Assembly (NCBI GenBank): GCA_018896525.1
Contig: JAHIMR010000034.1
Coordinates: forward strand, 1-41,835
Source: Actinomycetota bacterium
GTDB lineage: Bacteria; Actinomycetota; Geothermincolia; Fen-727; Anoxymicrobiaceae
Direction: 5' to 3'
DNA: 41,835 nt
The position numbers were made by a program, and so were the translations under genes. Shown here piece after piece: positions 7,547 to 16,073 of the stretch. Within the stretch, counting starts at the first letter, position 1; every line of letters begins with the position of its first letter. The notes under the pieces were generated by a model that searched no databases, was not told where the DNA came from, and worked only from the letters and a program-made list of their open reading frames with translations.

Positions 7547-8866
7547 GTGGGTAACGAAGACAGTAAGGAGAAGCAAGGGGTCGTAAGTTGGTGGAAACGG
7601 TTGCCCATGAGCCGTAGGTTCCTCCTGCGCACTACCTTGTTTTCGTTGCCGGCGGCGGTAGCCACGGGCTTGCTATTCGTGGTGTTGCTGGTGCCCGACA
7701 AGACCGTGGGCAGCTGGCTGGCTGGAGCGGGGCTCGGGTTTGTGGCGGGCGTGTTGGCAATCGTTGTCGCCGGATACGCCGCGGTGACGATGTACGTAAG
7801 GCCGCTGGAGCGCCTCGAGGAGTTCTCCCGCAGGCTTGTCAGGCACGACTTCAGTGAGGATGTAGAGATAGGCGAGCGATCGGAGCTGGCGCCGATGTCC
7901 GAGGCGCTGAACGAGATGCTCGAATCGCTCAGGAGCCTGGTGAAAGAGATGCACGGCGTGTCCGAGGAGGTGGCGGGCTCCAGCACAGTGATGGCATCGG
8001 TGGCGAAGGAAACCAGTGACGCGGTACAGACCACGGCATCGGCGGTAAACAGCCTGGCCAGGGGGGCGGAGGACCAGGTCAGCTCCATAATGATCGCATC
8101 CTCGACTATTAGTCAGATTGCGGAGGAGATAGAACGCGTGGCCGAGGCGACGAGCGAGGTGGCGAAGTACAGTCTGGAGGCGAGGATCACCGTAGGGGAA
8201 GGAGCCGAGTCGGTCGAGCGGGCGATGGGGAAGATGACAAGCCTGGTTAGAATCACGGGGGAAAGCGCGCAGTCGGTGAGAGAGCTGGGAGAGAGGTCTG
8301 AACAGGTCGGTCTTATCGTCGACGTTATAACCAACATCGCCGATCAGACCAACCTGCTGGCGTTGAACGCCGCGATCGAGGCCGCCCGCGCGGGAGAGCA
8401 CGGAAAGGGCTTCGCGGTGGTCGCGGGCGAGGTGCGGAAGCTCGCGGAAGGGTCCGCCAGGGCAGCCAACCAGATCGCGGGGATCATACGGGAGATACAG
8501 AGGACCATCAACGAAACCGCGGTTTCAATGGAGGAAAGCACCAGGGAGGCCGGCGAGGGAGCGTCGGTGGTGAGCGAGGCGGGGGACTCTCTTCGGCGTA
8601 CCAGCGAAGCGGTTGAAACGATAGGCGCGGAAACCAACGCGATATCCGAGGCGACCGCCAGCATCGCCGAGGGCAGCAACAAGGTCGTGGAGATAATAAG
8701 CGGGGTGGCGTGCATATCAGAGGAGTCGGCGTCAAGCACAGAGGAAGTTTCCGCTACCATAGAAGAGCAAACTGCATCAATGCAGCAGATATCGGCGGCG
8801 GCCGCGGAACTGGCGCAGACCGCCGACAGGCTGAAAGGGCTCATCGAGGGAGTCAAGACCAGTTAA
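7547..8866 (+). CDS. Methyl-accepting chemotaxis protein (two membrane segments, HAMP, signalling domain)
   Basis: This receptor has two hydrophobic segments (about 31-49 and 57-83) joined by a loop of under 10 residues, so it has essentially no external sensor domain. A HAMP linker (82-132) and the long coiled-coil signalling domain follow, with tip [19 protein letters not shown] at 266-284. It may sense membrane state, or signal within an array with other receptors. The start is GTG 7547 after GGGGGGG. It sits 42 bp behind the broken mini-receptor and just before cheW. Confidence 0.93.
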   Translation: MGNEDSKEKQGVVSWWKRLPMSRRFLLRTTLFSLPAAVATGLLFVVLLVPDKTVGSWLAGAGLGFVAGVLAIVVAGYAAVTMYVRPLERLEEFSRRLVRHDFSEDVEIGERSELAPMSEALNEMLESLRSLVKEMHGVSEEVAGSSTVMASVAKETSDAVQTTASAVNSLARGAEDQVSSIMIASSTISQIAEEIERVAEATSEVAKYSLEARITVGEGAESVERAMGKMTSLVRITGESAQSVRELGERSEQVGLIVDVITNIADQTNLLALNAAIEAARAGEHGKGFAVVAGEVRKLAEGSARAANQIAGIIREIQRTINETAVSMEESTREAGEGASVVSEAGDSLRRTSEAVETIGAETNAISEATASIAEGSNKVVEIISGVACISEESASSTEEVSATIEEQTASMQQISAAAAELAQTADRLKGLIEGVKTS

Positions 8867-8882
8867 TCCGCTGGGAGGCGTG

Positions 8883-9404
8883 ATGGATGACGATAAGAGA
8901 TTCGCGTTAAACCGGGAAATGCAACTTGTCGCCTTTAAGGTAGGCCGTGAGGAGTTCGGGGTCGACGTGAAGAAGGTAGAAGGCGTGATATCCTTGGTGG
9001 ACGTTACCAGAATGCCGAGGGCGCCGGAGTTCGTGGAAGGCATCATCAACCTCCGCGGCAAGATAGTGGCGGTGGTAGACCTTGCTTCGCGCCTGGGGAT
9101 CGAGACGAGCGACCGGACCTCCAAGACCAGGATAGTGGTGGTGGAGGCGCGGGACGTCAAGGTGGGACTTGTTGTCGACACGCCGGAGGTGATAAACATC
9201 CGCATGGAGGACGTGGAGGCCAGTCCGACGTTGACCACCGGAGATATCGAGGCGTCGTTCATCAGGGGGGTCGTAAAACTTGACGACCGGCTGTTGATAC
9301 TACTGGATGTGGACAGGGTTCTCTCCGAGGAGGAGCGCAGCGGCATCGGCGAAATTGAAGCGGCCGGCGAAGAGGAGCGGGGCACACAGTCCGAGGGAGA
9401 TTGA
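8883..9404 (+). CDS. cheW: Chemotaxis coupling protein CheW
   Basis: CheW links receptors to CheA in the array. The two SH3-like beta domains are evident, including the conserved G-I-I-N-L-R-G-K-I-V-A-V-V-D-L segment and L-V-V-D-T-P-E-V. I use ATG 8883, with GGGAGG ending four bases upstream, rather than the GTG at 8880. The last ~20 residues are an acidic tail (E-E-E-R..E-G-D) beyond the usual domain. Confidence 0.93.
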   Translation: MDDDKRFALNREMQLVAFKVGREEFGVDVKKVEGVISLVDVTRMPRAPEFVEGIINLRGKIVAVVDLASRLGIETSDRTSKTRIVVVEARDVKVGLVVDTPEVINIRMEDVEASPTLTTGDIEASFIRGVVKLDDRLLILLDVDRVLSEEERSGIGEIEAAGEEERGTQSEGD

Positions 9405-9459
9405 TAATGAGAGGTTCACGAGATGTTGGTTCCGCCGCGGGCAAGGGAGGAAGAAGCTA

Positions 9460-9831
9460 ATGGCTCCAACTGTTCTGATCGTTGACGACGCTCTTTTCAT
9501 GAGGATGATGATCAAGGACATCCTCGGTAAAGACGGCTTCGAGGTGATAGGGGAAGCGGAGAACGGGGTTGAAGCGGTGAAGAAGTATGCGGAACTGCGC
9601 CCCGACCTTGTCACTATGGACATAGTAATGCCCGAGATGGACGGAATTGAAGCCGTGCGTAACATCATGAAGATAGACCCCGGGGCGAGAGTGCTGATGT
9701 GCAGCGCGATGGGCCAGCAGCCGCTGGTGGTCGAGGCGCTGGAGGCAGGGGCGAAGGACTTTATCATCAAACCGTTCCAACCGTCCAAGGTGGTGGAAGC
9801 GGTCCGCAAGGCGCTTCAGAACGAGGAGTAA
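9460..9831 (+). CDS. cheY: Chemotaxis response regulator CheY
   Basis: This single receiver domain of 123 residues is phosphorylated by CheA. The acidic pocket D9-D10, phospho-acceptor D54 (V-T-M-D-I-V-M-P-E-M-D-G) and the C-terminal lysine in F-I-I-K-P-F are present. ATG 9460 follows a GGGAGGAAG ribosome site. The stop TAA overlaps the cheB start by one base (TAATG), so translation is coupled. CheC and CheD downstream would control its dephosphorylation in the CheC/CheD-type system. Confidence 0.95.
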   Translation: MAPTVLIVDDALFMRMMIKDILGKDGFEVIGEAENGVEAVKKYAELRPDLVTMDIVMPEMDGIEAVRNIMKIDPGARVLMCSAMGQQPLVVEALEAGAKDFIIKPFQPSKVVEAVRKALQNEE

Positions 9832-10901
9832 TGGACAATCCAGGGGCGCGAGGTGACGGAAAGAAAATATCCGTCCTTATAGTCGACGACTCCGCACTGG
9901 TTCGCCAGATGCTGTCGGACATGATATCCAAGGACCCGGAGATGGAGGTTGCCGGGCTGGCGCGCGACGGCATAGAGGCGATTAGACTAACCCAGAAACT
10001 CGATCCCGACGTTGTCACAATGGATATCCATATGCCCGAGATGGACGGGATATCCGCGCTGGAGTACATAATGAAGAAGACGCCACGACCGGTGGTGATG
10101 CTGTCGGCGCTGGCGAAGAAAGGGGCGCCCCCGACGCTGAGGTCCCTGGAGCTCGGCGCCGTTGACTTTATCGCCAAGCCGTCCCAGTTTCCCTTCTCGG
10201 TCAACGAGGTGAGGGAAGACGTCATTTGGAAGATCAAAGCGGCGGCGAGCTCGAGGGCAAAGGAGATATGGGAAAGGGCGCGCAAGGCGAAGGCGCCGAA
10301 GACGGTCAAGTTGAGAAGGAAAGCCGCAAGGGGCGGCCGCATCGTTATCGTGGGCGCGTCCGCGGGGGGCCCAATGGCGCTGGCGGAGATAATGCCGGCG
10401 TTACCGGCAGAACTTCCCGCGTCGATTGTAATCGTGCAACACATGCCGGGGCCGTTCACCGGCTCGTTCGCGGAAAGGCTTAATTCCAAGTCGAGGATAA
10501 GCGTGAAGGAGGCGGAGCAGGGAGAGGAGATAGCGGAAGGTAAAGCCCTGGTGGTTCCGGGCGAGCAGGACCTGGCCTTCGAGGGAATAGGAGGAGGACG
10601 GGTGCGAGCGAGGCTGATGCCCACAGTGGCACGACACAGCGCGAGTCCGGTTATTGACGTAACGATGGAGAGCGCGGCGAGGCGTTTCGGATCGAAGTCG
10701 ATTGGCGTGCTGCTCTCGGGGATGGGTAACGATGGGGCGATGGGGATGGGCATGATTCGTGACGCGGGGGGAGAAACAATCGCCCAGAACGAGGAAACCT
10801 GCCTGGTTTACGGGATGCCACGGGCGGCGGTAGAGCGGAACCTGGCGCTGGAGGTGCTGCCGGTGGAGAAGATCGCCGGCGCGATAGTTAACATGGTGTA
10901 G
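9831..10901 (+). CDS. cheB: Chemotaxis protein-glutamate methylesterase/deamidase CheB
   Basis: CheB removes methyl groups from receptors and deamidates glutamines when its receiver is phosphorylated. The receiver has D19-D20 and acceptor D65. The esterase triad is S177 (G-A-S-A-G-G), H204 (V-Q-H-M-P) and D301 (G-M-G-N-D-G). Its 356 residues are standard. The start codon overlaps the cheY stop. Both domains appear intact. Confidence 0.95.
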   Translation: MDNPGARGDGKKISVLIVDDSALVRQMLSDMISKDPEMEVAGLARDGIEAIRLTQKLDPDVVTMDIHMPEMDGISALEYIMKKTPRPVVMLSALAKKGAPPTLRSLELGAVDFIAKPSQFPFSVNEVREDVIWKIKAAASSRAKEIWERARKAKAPKTVKLRRKAARGGRIVIVGASAGGPMALAEIMPALPAELPASIVIVQHMPGPFTGSFAERLNSKSRISVKEAEQGEEIAEGKALVVPGEQDLAFEGIGGGRVRARLMPTVARHSASPVIDVTMESAARRFGSKSIGVLLSGMGNDGAMGMGMIRDAGGETIAQNEETCLVYGMPRAAVERNLALEVLPVEKIAGAIVNMV

Positions 10902-10925
10902 AGACCTGTATGGAGGAACTCGTCC

Positions 10926-13043
10926 ATGGAGATGGATATCTCCCAGTATAAAGAACTTTTCATAACGGAGGCCCAGGAGCACCTGGACTCGCTCAACAAG
11001 TTCCTTCTGCAACTGGAGAGCGACCCGGAGAACATCGACGTAGTGACCGAGATATTCCGCTCAGCACACACGCTGAAGGGAATGTCCGCGACGATGGGGT
11101 ACGACCAGCTTACCGAGCTGGCGCATGAGATGGAGAACCTCCTGGAGCACCTGCGCAACGGAGATTGCTCGGTCACCACCGACGTGGTGGACACGCTTTT
11201 CGCCTGCTTCGATACGCTGGGTTCGATAATCTACGCTATAGCGGAGGACAGGCCGGAGCAGATTGATTTCAGTTCACTGGTATCGGAGATCAGGGCGATA
11301 GTCGAAGGCCTGACATCTCCGCGGGAAACGGAAGTCACGGGGGAAGACGGGACGCGGGACGCTCGGCGCAAGGAGGCCTCCGCCGTAAAGGAGGAGCCCG
11401 ACCGCGAGCCCGAGGAAAAGACCGCGGACAGTCGGGCGGAGCAGCCGGCCGCCCCGGAAGAGACGCCCCTGGTGGAACCGGAGCCGGCAGAGAAGGAAGC
11501 GGTATCGGAGCTGGTGCTGGGTGAGGAGGACAGGCTCAGGTACCAGGAGGTTCCGGAAACGAGCGTACTTCGGTTGAAGGTGGAACTCGATAGCGAGTGC
11601 CTGCTGAAGTCCGTCCGGGTGTTCATGGTGTTTAAGAAACTTGCCCAGTTCGGCGAGGTGCTGGCGTCGCTGCCCCCGGTGGAGGAACTGGAGGACGAGA
11701 AGTTCGGGAATGAGTTTCAGGTGACGATCGCGACCCGAGAGCCCAAGGAGAAGGTGGAGAAGTCACTTCTTGCCATCGCGGAGATATCAGACGTGACGGC
11801 AGAAACCCTGCTGGAGCCCAGTGCGGAGCCCCGGCTCAAGGGGGAGGTCAAGGAGGCGGCCAGGACCGACGACAGGACGAGGATGACTGTCGCCAAGAAG
11901 ACCCAGAGCGTCAGGGTGAACATTGCCCGGTTGGATGTCCTGATGAACCTGGTTGGCGAGCTGGTGATAAACCGGACGCGGCTTTCCGAGATTGTGTCGG
12001 GATTCGAGTCGGCAGAGTTACGGGAGGCGCTCGACCAGACGGCTCGTCTTACAGCGGAGCTTCAGGACGAGGTGATGAAGACCAGGATGGTCCCGGTGGA
12101 GCACGTGTTCAACCGCTTCCCCCGCATGATGCGAGACCTGGCGAAGTCGCAGGGCAAGGACGTCAAGTTCGCAATCGAGGGGAAGGAGATCGAGCTTGAC
12201 CGGACCATACTCGACGAGATAAGCGACCCCCTTATCCACATGTTGCGCAACGCGGTGGACCATGGGATAGACGTTCCCGAGAAGCGCCTGGAGAAAGGGA
12301 AGCCCGCACAGGGGACGATAAGGCTGTCGGCATACCGTGACCGCAACTATGTCGCCATCGAGGTGGATGATGACGGGGAGGGAATGGACACGGAGAAGAC
12401 GTTCGACAGGGCACTGCAGAAAGGGCTGATAGGGGAAGACGAGAGGAGCCAGCTCTCAAACGAAGATATCCTGAGGATTATATCGATACCGGGCTTCTCG
12501 ACGTCCGATGAGGTCAGCGGGGTTTCAGGCCGCGGGGTGGGCATGGACGCGGTTAAGTCCAAGGCCGAGTCCCTGGGGGGATTCGTGATTGTCGAGACAA
12601 CCCCGGGGGTCGGCACAAAGATAACGCTGAAGCTGCCGCTTACGCTGGCGATCGTGCAGGCGTTACTGGTAGAGATTTCGGGAGAGACGTACGCTATCCC
12701 GCTGGGTACGGTGCGCGAGACTCACGTGGTGGAAGCAGTGGAGATCAAGACAATAAGGAACCACGAGGCGATATTCCTGCGCGAAGAGACGATACCCCTG
12801 CTGCGCCTGGACGGTCTTCTGGAGTGCGACAGGGTCCTGAACGGGTCGAAGCCGTTCCCGGTGGTGGTAACCGAGATCGGGCCGAGGCTTATAGCGCTGG
12901 GGGTACACTCGCTTATCGGCCAGCAGGAGATCGTTATCAGCACGCTGGACAAGTTCCTCAAGAGGGTCGACGGGTTCGCGGGCGCTACGATACTCGGCAA
13001 CGGCCGCGTTGCGTTGATACTGGATATACCAAGCTTGATGTAG
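10926..13043 (+). CDS. cheA: Chemotaxis histidine kinase CheA
   Basis: CheA autophosphorylates and passes phosphate to CheY and CheB. Domains in order are: HPt with phospho-histidine H48 (A-H-T-L-K-G); an acidic, low-complexity linker (about 135-205); a P2-like region (about 212-290); a dimerisation domain from about 323; the HATPase with N box (L-R-N-A-V-D-H-G near 440), G1 (D-D-D-G-E-G-M near 480) and G2 (G-R-G-V-G-M near 534); and a CheW-like P5 domain from about 578 to 705. ATG 10926 has GGAGG eight bases upstream. All catalytic boxes are intact. Confidence 0.95.
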   Translation: MEMDISQYKELFITEAQEHLDSLNKFLLQLESDPENIDVVTEIFRSAHTLKGMSATMGYDQLTELAHEMENLLEHLRNGDCSVTTDVVDTLFACFDTLGSIIYAIAEDRPEQIDFSSLVSEIRAIVEGLTSPRETEVTGEDGTRDARRKEASAVKEEPDREPEEKTADSRAEQPAAPEETPLVEPEPAEKEAVSELVLGEEDRLRYQEVPETSVLRLKVELDSECLLKSVRVFMVFKKLAQFGEVLASLPPVEELEDEKFGNEFQVTIATREPKEKVEKSLLAIAEISDVTAETLLEPSAEPRLKGEVKEAARTDDRTRMTVAKKTQSVRVNIARLDVLMNLVGELVINRTRLSEIVSGFESAELREALDQTARLTAELQDEVMKTRMVPVEHVFNRFPRMMRDLAKSQGKDVKFAIEGKEIELDRTILDEISDPLIHMLRNAVDHGIDVPEKRLEKGKPAQGTIRLSAYRDRNYVAIEVDDDGEGMDTEKTFDRALQKGLIGEDERSQLSNEDILRIISIPGFSTSDEVSGVSGRGVGMDAVKSKAESLGGFVIVETTPGVGTKITLKLPLTLAIVQALLVEISGETYAIPLGTVRETHVVEAVEIKTIRNHEAIFLREETIPLLRLDGLLECDRVLNGSKPFPVVVTEIGPRLIALGVHSLIGQQEIVISTLDKFLKRVDGFAGATILGNGRVALILDIPSLM

Positions 13044-13074
13044 GCTGACCGTAAAGCCGGAGAGGAAGGCGTGG

Positions 13075-13701
13075 ATGAGGGGAGAGCGAGGGGGTCTACC
13101 GCTTAACGACCTGCAGATCGACGCTCTGAGGGAGGTCGGTAACATAGGCGCGGGGAACGCGGGGATCGCGCTTTCGCAGATGGTCAACAAGAAGGTGGAC
13201 CTGTCGGTTCCCAGGGCCAGCATACTACCATTGGCAAGCGTGCCCGACCTGGTGGGGGGGCCGGAAACACCCGTCGCGGGTGTCTACCTCAAGATAATCG
13301 GTGAATGCGCGGGGAGCATACTGATGCTCCTGGAGAAAGAGAGTGCGTGGTCGCTGGCGGGGCTGATGGTCAAGGGTGGCCTGTCGAGCGAGGAAGAAGT
13401 GATGGTGAAGAGGTCCGCCCTGCAGGAAACGGGCAGTATCCTCTCCGGGGCTTACCTGAACGCGCTGGGGCAGCTTACCAACCTGTTCTTCAAACCGTCG
13501 GTTCCCGGCTTCGCCATGGACATGGCGGGGGCGATCATCGATTACGTACTGGTGGATCTGGCGGCCACCGAGGACTATGTCATGGTGGTGGAAACCGACT
13601 TCCGGATATCGGGTATAAAAATACAGGGGCACCTGATTCTTTTCCCGAACATCGGGACTCTCGCGATTATACTGGAGCGGTTGGGGGTACCACTTGAATG
13701 A
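13075..13701 (+). CDS. cheC: CheY-P phosphatase CheC
   Basis: CheC dephosphorylates CheY-P and binds the deamidase CheD. The family has two active sites of the form D/S-xxx-E-xx-N. The first is intact (D16, E20, N23). In the second the asparagine is replaced by serine (S114, E118, S121 in S-A-L-Q-E-T-G-S), so only one site is expected to work. The length of 208 residues is typical. The cheC stop lies 8 bp inside cheD, so the two are translationally coupled, which fits their physical partnership. Confidence 0.92.
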   Translation: MRGERGGLPLNDLQIDALREVGNIGAGNAGIALSQMVNKKVDLSVPRASILPLASVPDLVGGPETPVAGVYLKIIGECAGSILMLLEKESAWSLAGLMVKGGLSSEEEVMVKRSALQETGSILSGAYLNALGQLTNLFFKPSVPGFAMDMAGAIIDYVLVDLAATEDYVMVVETDFRISGIKIQGHLILFPNIGTLAIILERLGVPLE

Positions 13702-14209
13702 GCTGGAGAGCGTAGGAGTCGCGGAGCTTAAAACTTCCAACAACTCGGTGGTTATGGCGAGTTTCGGCCTGGGCTCGTGCGTGGCGATCGCCATGTTCGA
13801 CCCTTACAAGAAGGTCGGCGGGCTGGCCCACGTCATGTTGCCTGAGAGCAGGGGCAAGGAGAGAGAGAGGAATCCCGCCAAGTTCGCCGACACCGCTGTG
13901 AGATTCCTGGTGGACGAACTGGTCAGAAGGGGGGCCAGGCTTAGAAACCTCCGGTGCAAGATAGTGGGCGGCTCACAGATGTTCGAGATACTGGGACCCG
14001 GCAGCCGAGGCGATGGGTCCGAAGAGAACCCCAAACCCTGGCACATAGGGGCACGTAACGTGGAGGCGGTAAAGCAGGCGTTGAAGGAGATGGGAGTTCC
14101 CCTGATAGGGGAGGACACGGGCGGGAACTACGGGAGGACGGTCCGGTTTAACACCTCCACCGGCGAGGTGGAGGTGAGCTCGATAAACCACGGCAGGACA
14201 GTGATTTAA
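13694..14209 (+). CDS. cheD: Chemoreceptor glutamine deamidase CheD
   Basis: CheD deamidates receptor glutamines and is regulated by CheC. The catalytic cysteine C29 (G-L-G-S-C-V) and histidine H46 (L-A-H-V-M-L-P) are in place, as is the K-I-V-G-G-S-Q-M-F segment. The only in-frame start that fits is TTG 13694, overlapping cheC by 8 bp, with GGGGG upstream at 13683-13687. It is the last gene of the operon, and MITE copy 3 begins nine bases after its stop. Confidence 0.93.
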   Translation: MNELESVGVAELKTSNNSVVMASFGLGSCVAIAMFDPYKKVGGLAHVMLPESRGKERERNPAKFADTAVRFLVDELVRRGARLRNLRCKIVGGSQMFEILGPGSRGDGSEENPKPWHIGARNVEAVKQALKEMGVPLIGEDTGGNYGRTVRFNTSTGEVEVSSINHGRTVI

Positions 14210-14217
14210 GAACTTAC

Positions 14218-14384
14218 CAGTGTCGCGTCTCATAAGTTCTGTGACGCACCGAGAGCGTCGATGCGCCGCTCCGGCAAGGCGCGTGACCGAGGCTGTACTC
14301 CCGTAGTACGCCGAGGGAGCGGAACGCAGCCGGTGTGGATGCAGAGGCGTTCGAATGCCATAGTATTTATGAGACGGGGCACTA
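14218..14384 (-). mobile_element. MITE copy 3, between cheD and a convergent receptor gene
   Basis: The core runs from GTGTCGCGTCTCATAAG (14220) to GAGACGGGGCAC (14382), followed by TA. The left flank is CA. It has the same orientation as copy 2. The C plus TA of its end forms the TAG stop of the minus-strand gene. Removing the element still leaves a stop (TAG or the following TAA), so that gene was not shortened. Its hairpins could act as a bidirectional terminator between two convergent genes. Confidence 0.88.
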
Positions 14385-15884
14385 GGTTTGGACCTTGAAC
14401 CGCCGGACCATCTCCTTGAGCTCCAGCGAGATCTCCGAGAGCCTACGGGCGGCGGCTGAAATGTCACGCGCAGCGGCTCGCTGGTCCTGGGACGCGGATG
14501 CTATCTCTACCATCTTGTCGCCTCCTACCTCCGCCAGGATCTCGCTCTCCTGGAGAAGCTCCCTGATTTCCTCAAGGGGGGGAAGCTCAGGCGGGAGAGC
14601 CCCGGGCGTGAAGATCATGGAGTCCATGATCTTCCTGATTTTCTGGATCTGCGCCTCCATGTTCCTGGCAAGCACCACCACCGAATCCGCTATCTCCTCT
14701 GTGTTGGAGAACATGTCCCGGGTTGCGGCGGACTGCTCCTCCGCGAGCATGGACATCTTGTCCGCGCTGTAGCCCGCTTCGCCAAGGGTGCCGCGCAGGT
14801 AATCGCGCATGCGAAGAATGGCACCGGCCAGGGCCCCGACCTGGTCCCTGGTGCGAACGATAACGTCGCCGGTCAGGTCGCCGGAACCAATCCGCTCCGC
14901 GGCGGCGACCAGTTCGTTGATCGGCCTGGTTATGCTCAAGCCAAGGAGAACGGCGGCGAAGATCGCGCAGACGATGATGACCGCGGTCAATGCAAGCAAG
15001 GCCCAGGTAACAAGCCTGGCGGGGGCGTAGGCCTCGTTGGTGGGGACGATGACGCCGACGGCCCAATCGAGCTTGACGTCGTGTGCGGACGACTGGGCAA
15101 CAGTGGTATAGGTGACCAGGTAGCCGGTCCCCCCGTAGTCGATTTTCAGGGAGGGGGTGTGGCTTCTCCCCCAGACGACCTTGCTGGAGATCGCCTGGAC
15201 CTCGTCCTGCTCCTTGCCGGGGGCTTTCACCGCCCGGGTGAACAGGTAGCCGGCGATGATCACGTCTCTCGCGTCGACAAGGAAGCCGTGGCCGGTGTCC
15301 TTGATGTGGACGCTGGTGATGGCCTCCCGGATGTCCGTCAACGACGTGAAGAGGACCGCGTACATCTGCCTGCCCGAGATGACCAGCGGCAAGGTTACGG
15401 CCAGGCTCGCGGATTCGAGGTGCAGCCGGGCAAGCTCCTCGTCTTCGTAGACGTAGGTGAAGGCAAGCTTACTGGTAAGGGCGGCGTCGAACCAGGAGGT
15501 GCCGGTCGCGTTGCCCATCTCCGGGAGATCGTTGGTCCCCGTGATGACGTTACCCCCCGCGTCCAGGATTACCGCCTCTTCGCCGATGGGCCAGTACTCC
15601 ATGAAGGTGGTCAGAGTGTTGAGCATAACCTGGGGATCGAGGCTCAAGGAGCGCTCAATGGTGCTGACCAGCAGTTCCGTCCGGGTCCTTCGGTGCTCCA
15701 GGGCGACGCCCAGGAGGTCCCTGGTAAGCTCCGCCGAATCGGCCATGGATTCCTCGATGTTGGCCCGGATGATACGGTTTACCAGCACATGGGAGATAAC
15801 AAGAGCAGCGCCAAGGGCAATGACCACAAGGAGTACCAGGGTTGCGGTTATCCTGACCCGCAGGTCTTTCTCCCAGAAGCCCAA
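14382..15884 (-). CDS. Cache-HAMP receptor-like protein lacking the canonical chemoreceptor tip
   Basis: The protein has 500 residues: a membrane segment (about 12-38), a large external region with a dCache-like ligand-binding domain (about 40-285, including D-T-G-H-G-F-L-V-D), a second membrane segment (290-318), HAMP (about 318-366) and a C-terminal coiled coil. The conserved receptor tip ([13 protein letters not shown]) is absent. In its place, at 420-440, is a proline-rich turn (F-T-P-G-A-L-P-P-E-L-P-P). It therefore resembles a receptor with a shortened, recapped signalling hairpin. It starts at TTG 15884 with AAAGG upstream. It converges on the chemotaxis operon. Its signalling partner is unknown. 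Confidence 0.8.
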   Translation of the reverse strand: MGFWEKDLRVRITATLVLLVVIALGAALVISHVLVNRIIRANIEESMADSAELTRDLLGVALEHRRTRTELLVSTIERSLSLDPQVMLNTLTTFMEYWPIGEEAVILDAGGNVITGTNDLPEMGNATGTSWFDAALTSKLAFTYVYEDEELARLHLESASLAVTLPLVISGRQMYAVLFTSLTDIREAITSVHIKDTGHGFLVDARDVIIAGYLFTRAVKAPGKEQDEVQAISSKVVWGRSHTPSLKIDYGGTGYLVTYTTVAQSSAHDVKLDWAVGVIVPTNEAYAPARLVTWALLALTAVIIVCAIFAAVLLGLSITRPINELVAAAERIGSGDLTGDVIVRTRDQVGALAGAILRMRDYLRGTLGEAGYSADKMSMLAEEQSAATRDMFSNTEEIADSVVVLARNMEAQIQKIRKIMDSMIFTPGALPPELPPLEEIRELLQESEILAEVGGDKMVEIASASQDQRAAARDISAAARRLSEISLELKEMVRRFKVQT

Positions 15885-15969
15885 AGGAGCACCTTTCCAT
15901 AAGTTACCGTTTGCTTCCGGCCGCCCCCGGTCCGCAACGAGTGTCTACCGGCCGCAATCACATGGACAA

Positions 15970-15998
15970 ATCATATACCACAGATTTAGCTCCTTCAA
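15970..15998 (-). promoter_or_regulatory. Sigma-70-type promoter of the Cache-HAMP gene
   Basis: On the minus strand, TTGAAG (15998-15993) and TATGAT (15975-15970) are separated by 17 bp. Transcription would start near 15963, giving a leader of about 80 bases before TTG 15884. A separate 8-bp GC hairpin (CCGCCGCG at 16022-16029 with CGCGGCGG at 16035-16042) lies upstream, at the 3' side of the amidase gene, and may end that transcript. Confidence 0.5.
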
Positions 15999-16073
15999 CA
16001 GTGATGATGATGCTTCCCGGGCCGCCGCGCCGTACGCGGCGGTGCTGCGGGGGGAGACCGAGTGGCGGGGAGA

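Noticed and set aside
14382-14384. Idea that MITE copy 3 truncated the Cache-HAMP protein
   Set aside because: With the element removed the frame still meets a stop at once (TAG or TAA), so the C-terminus is original.
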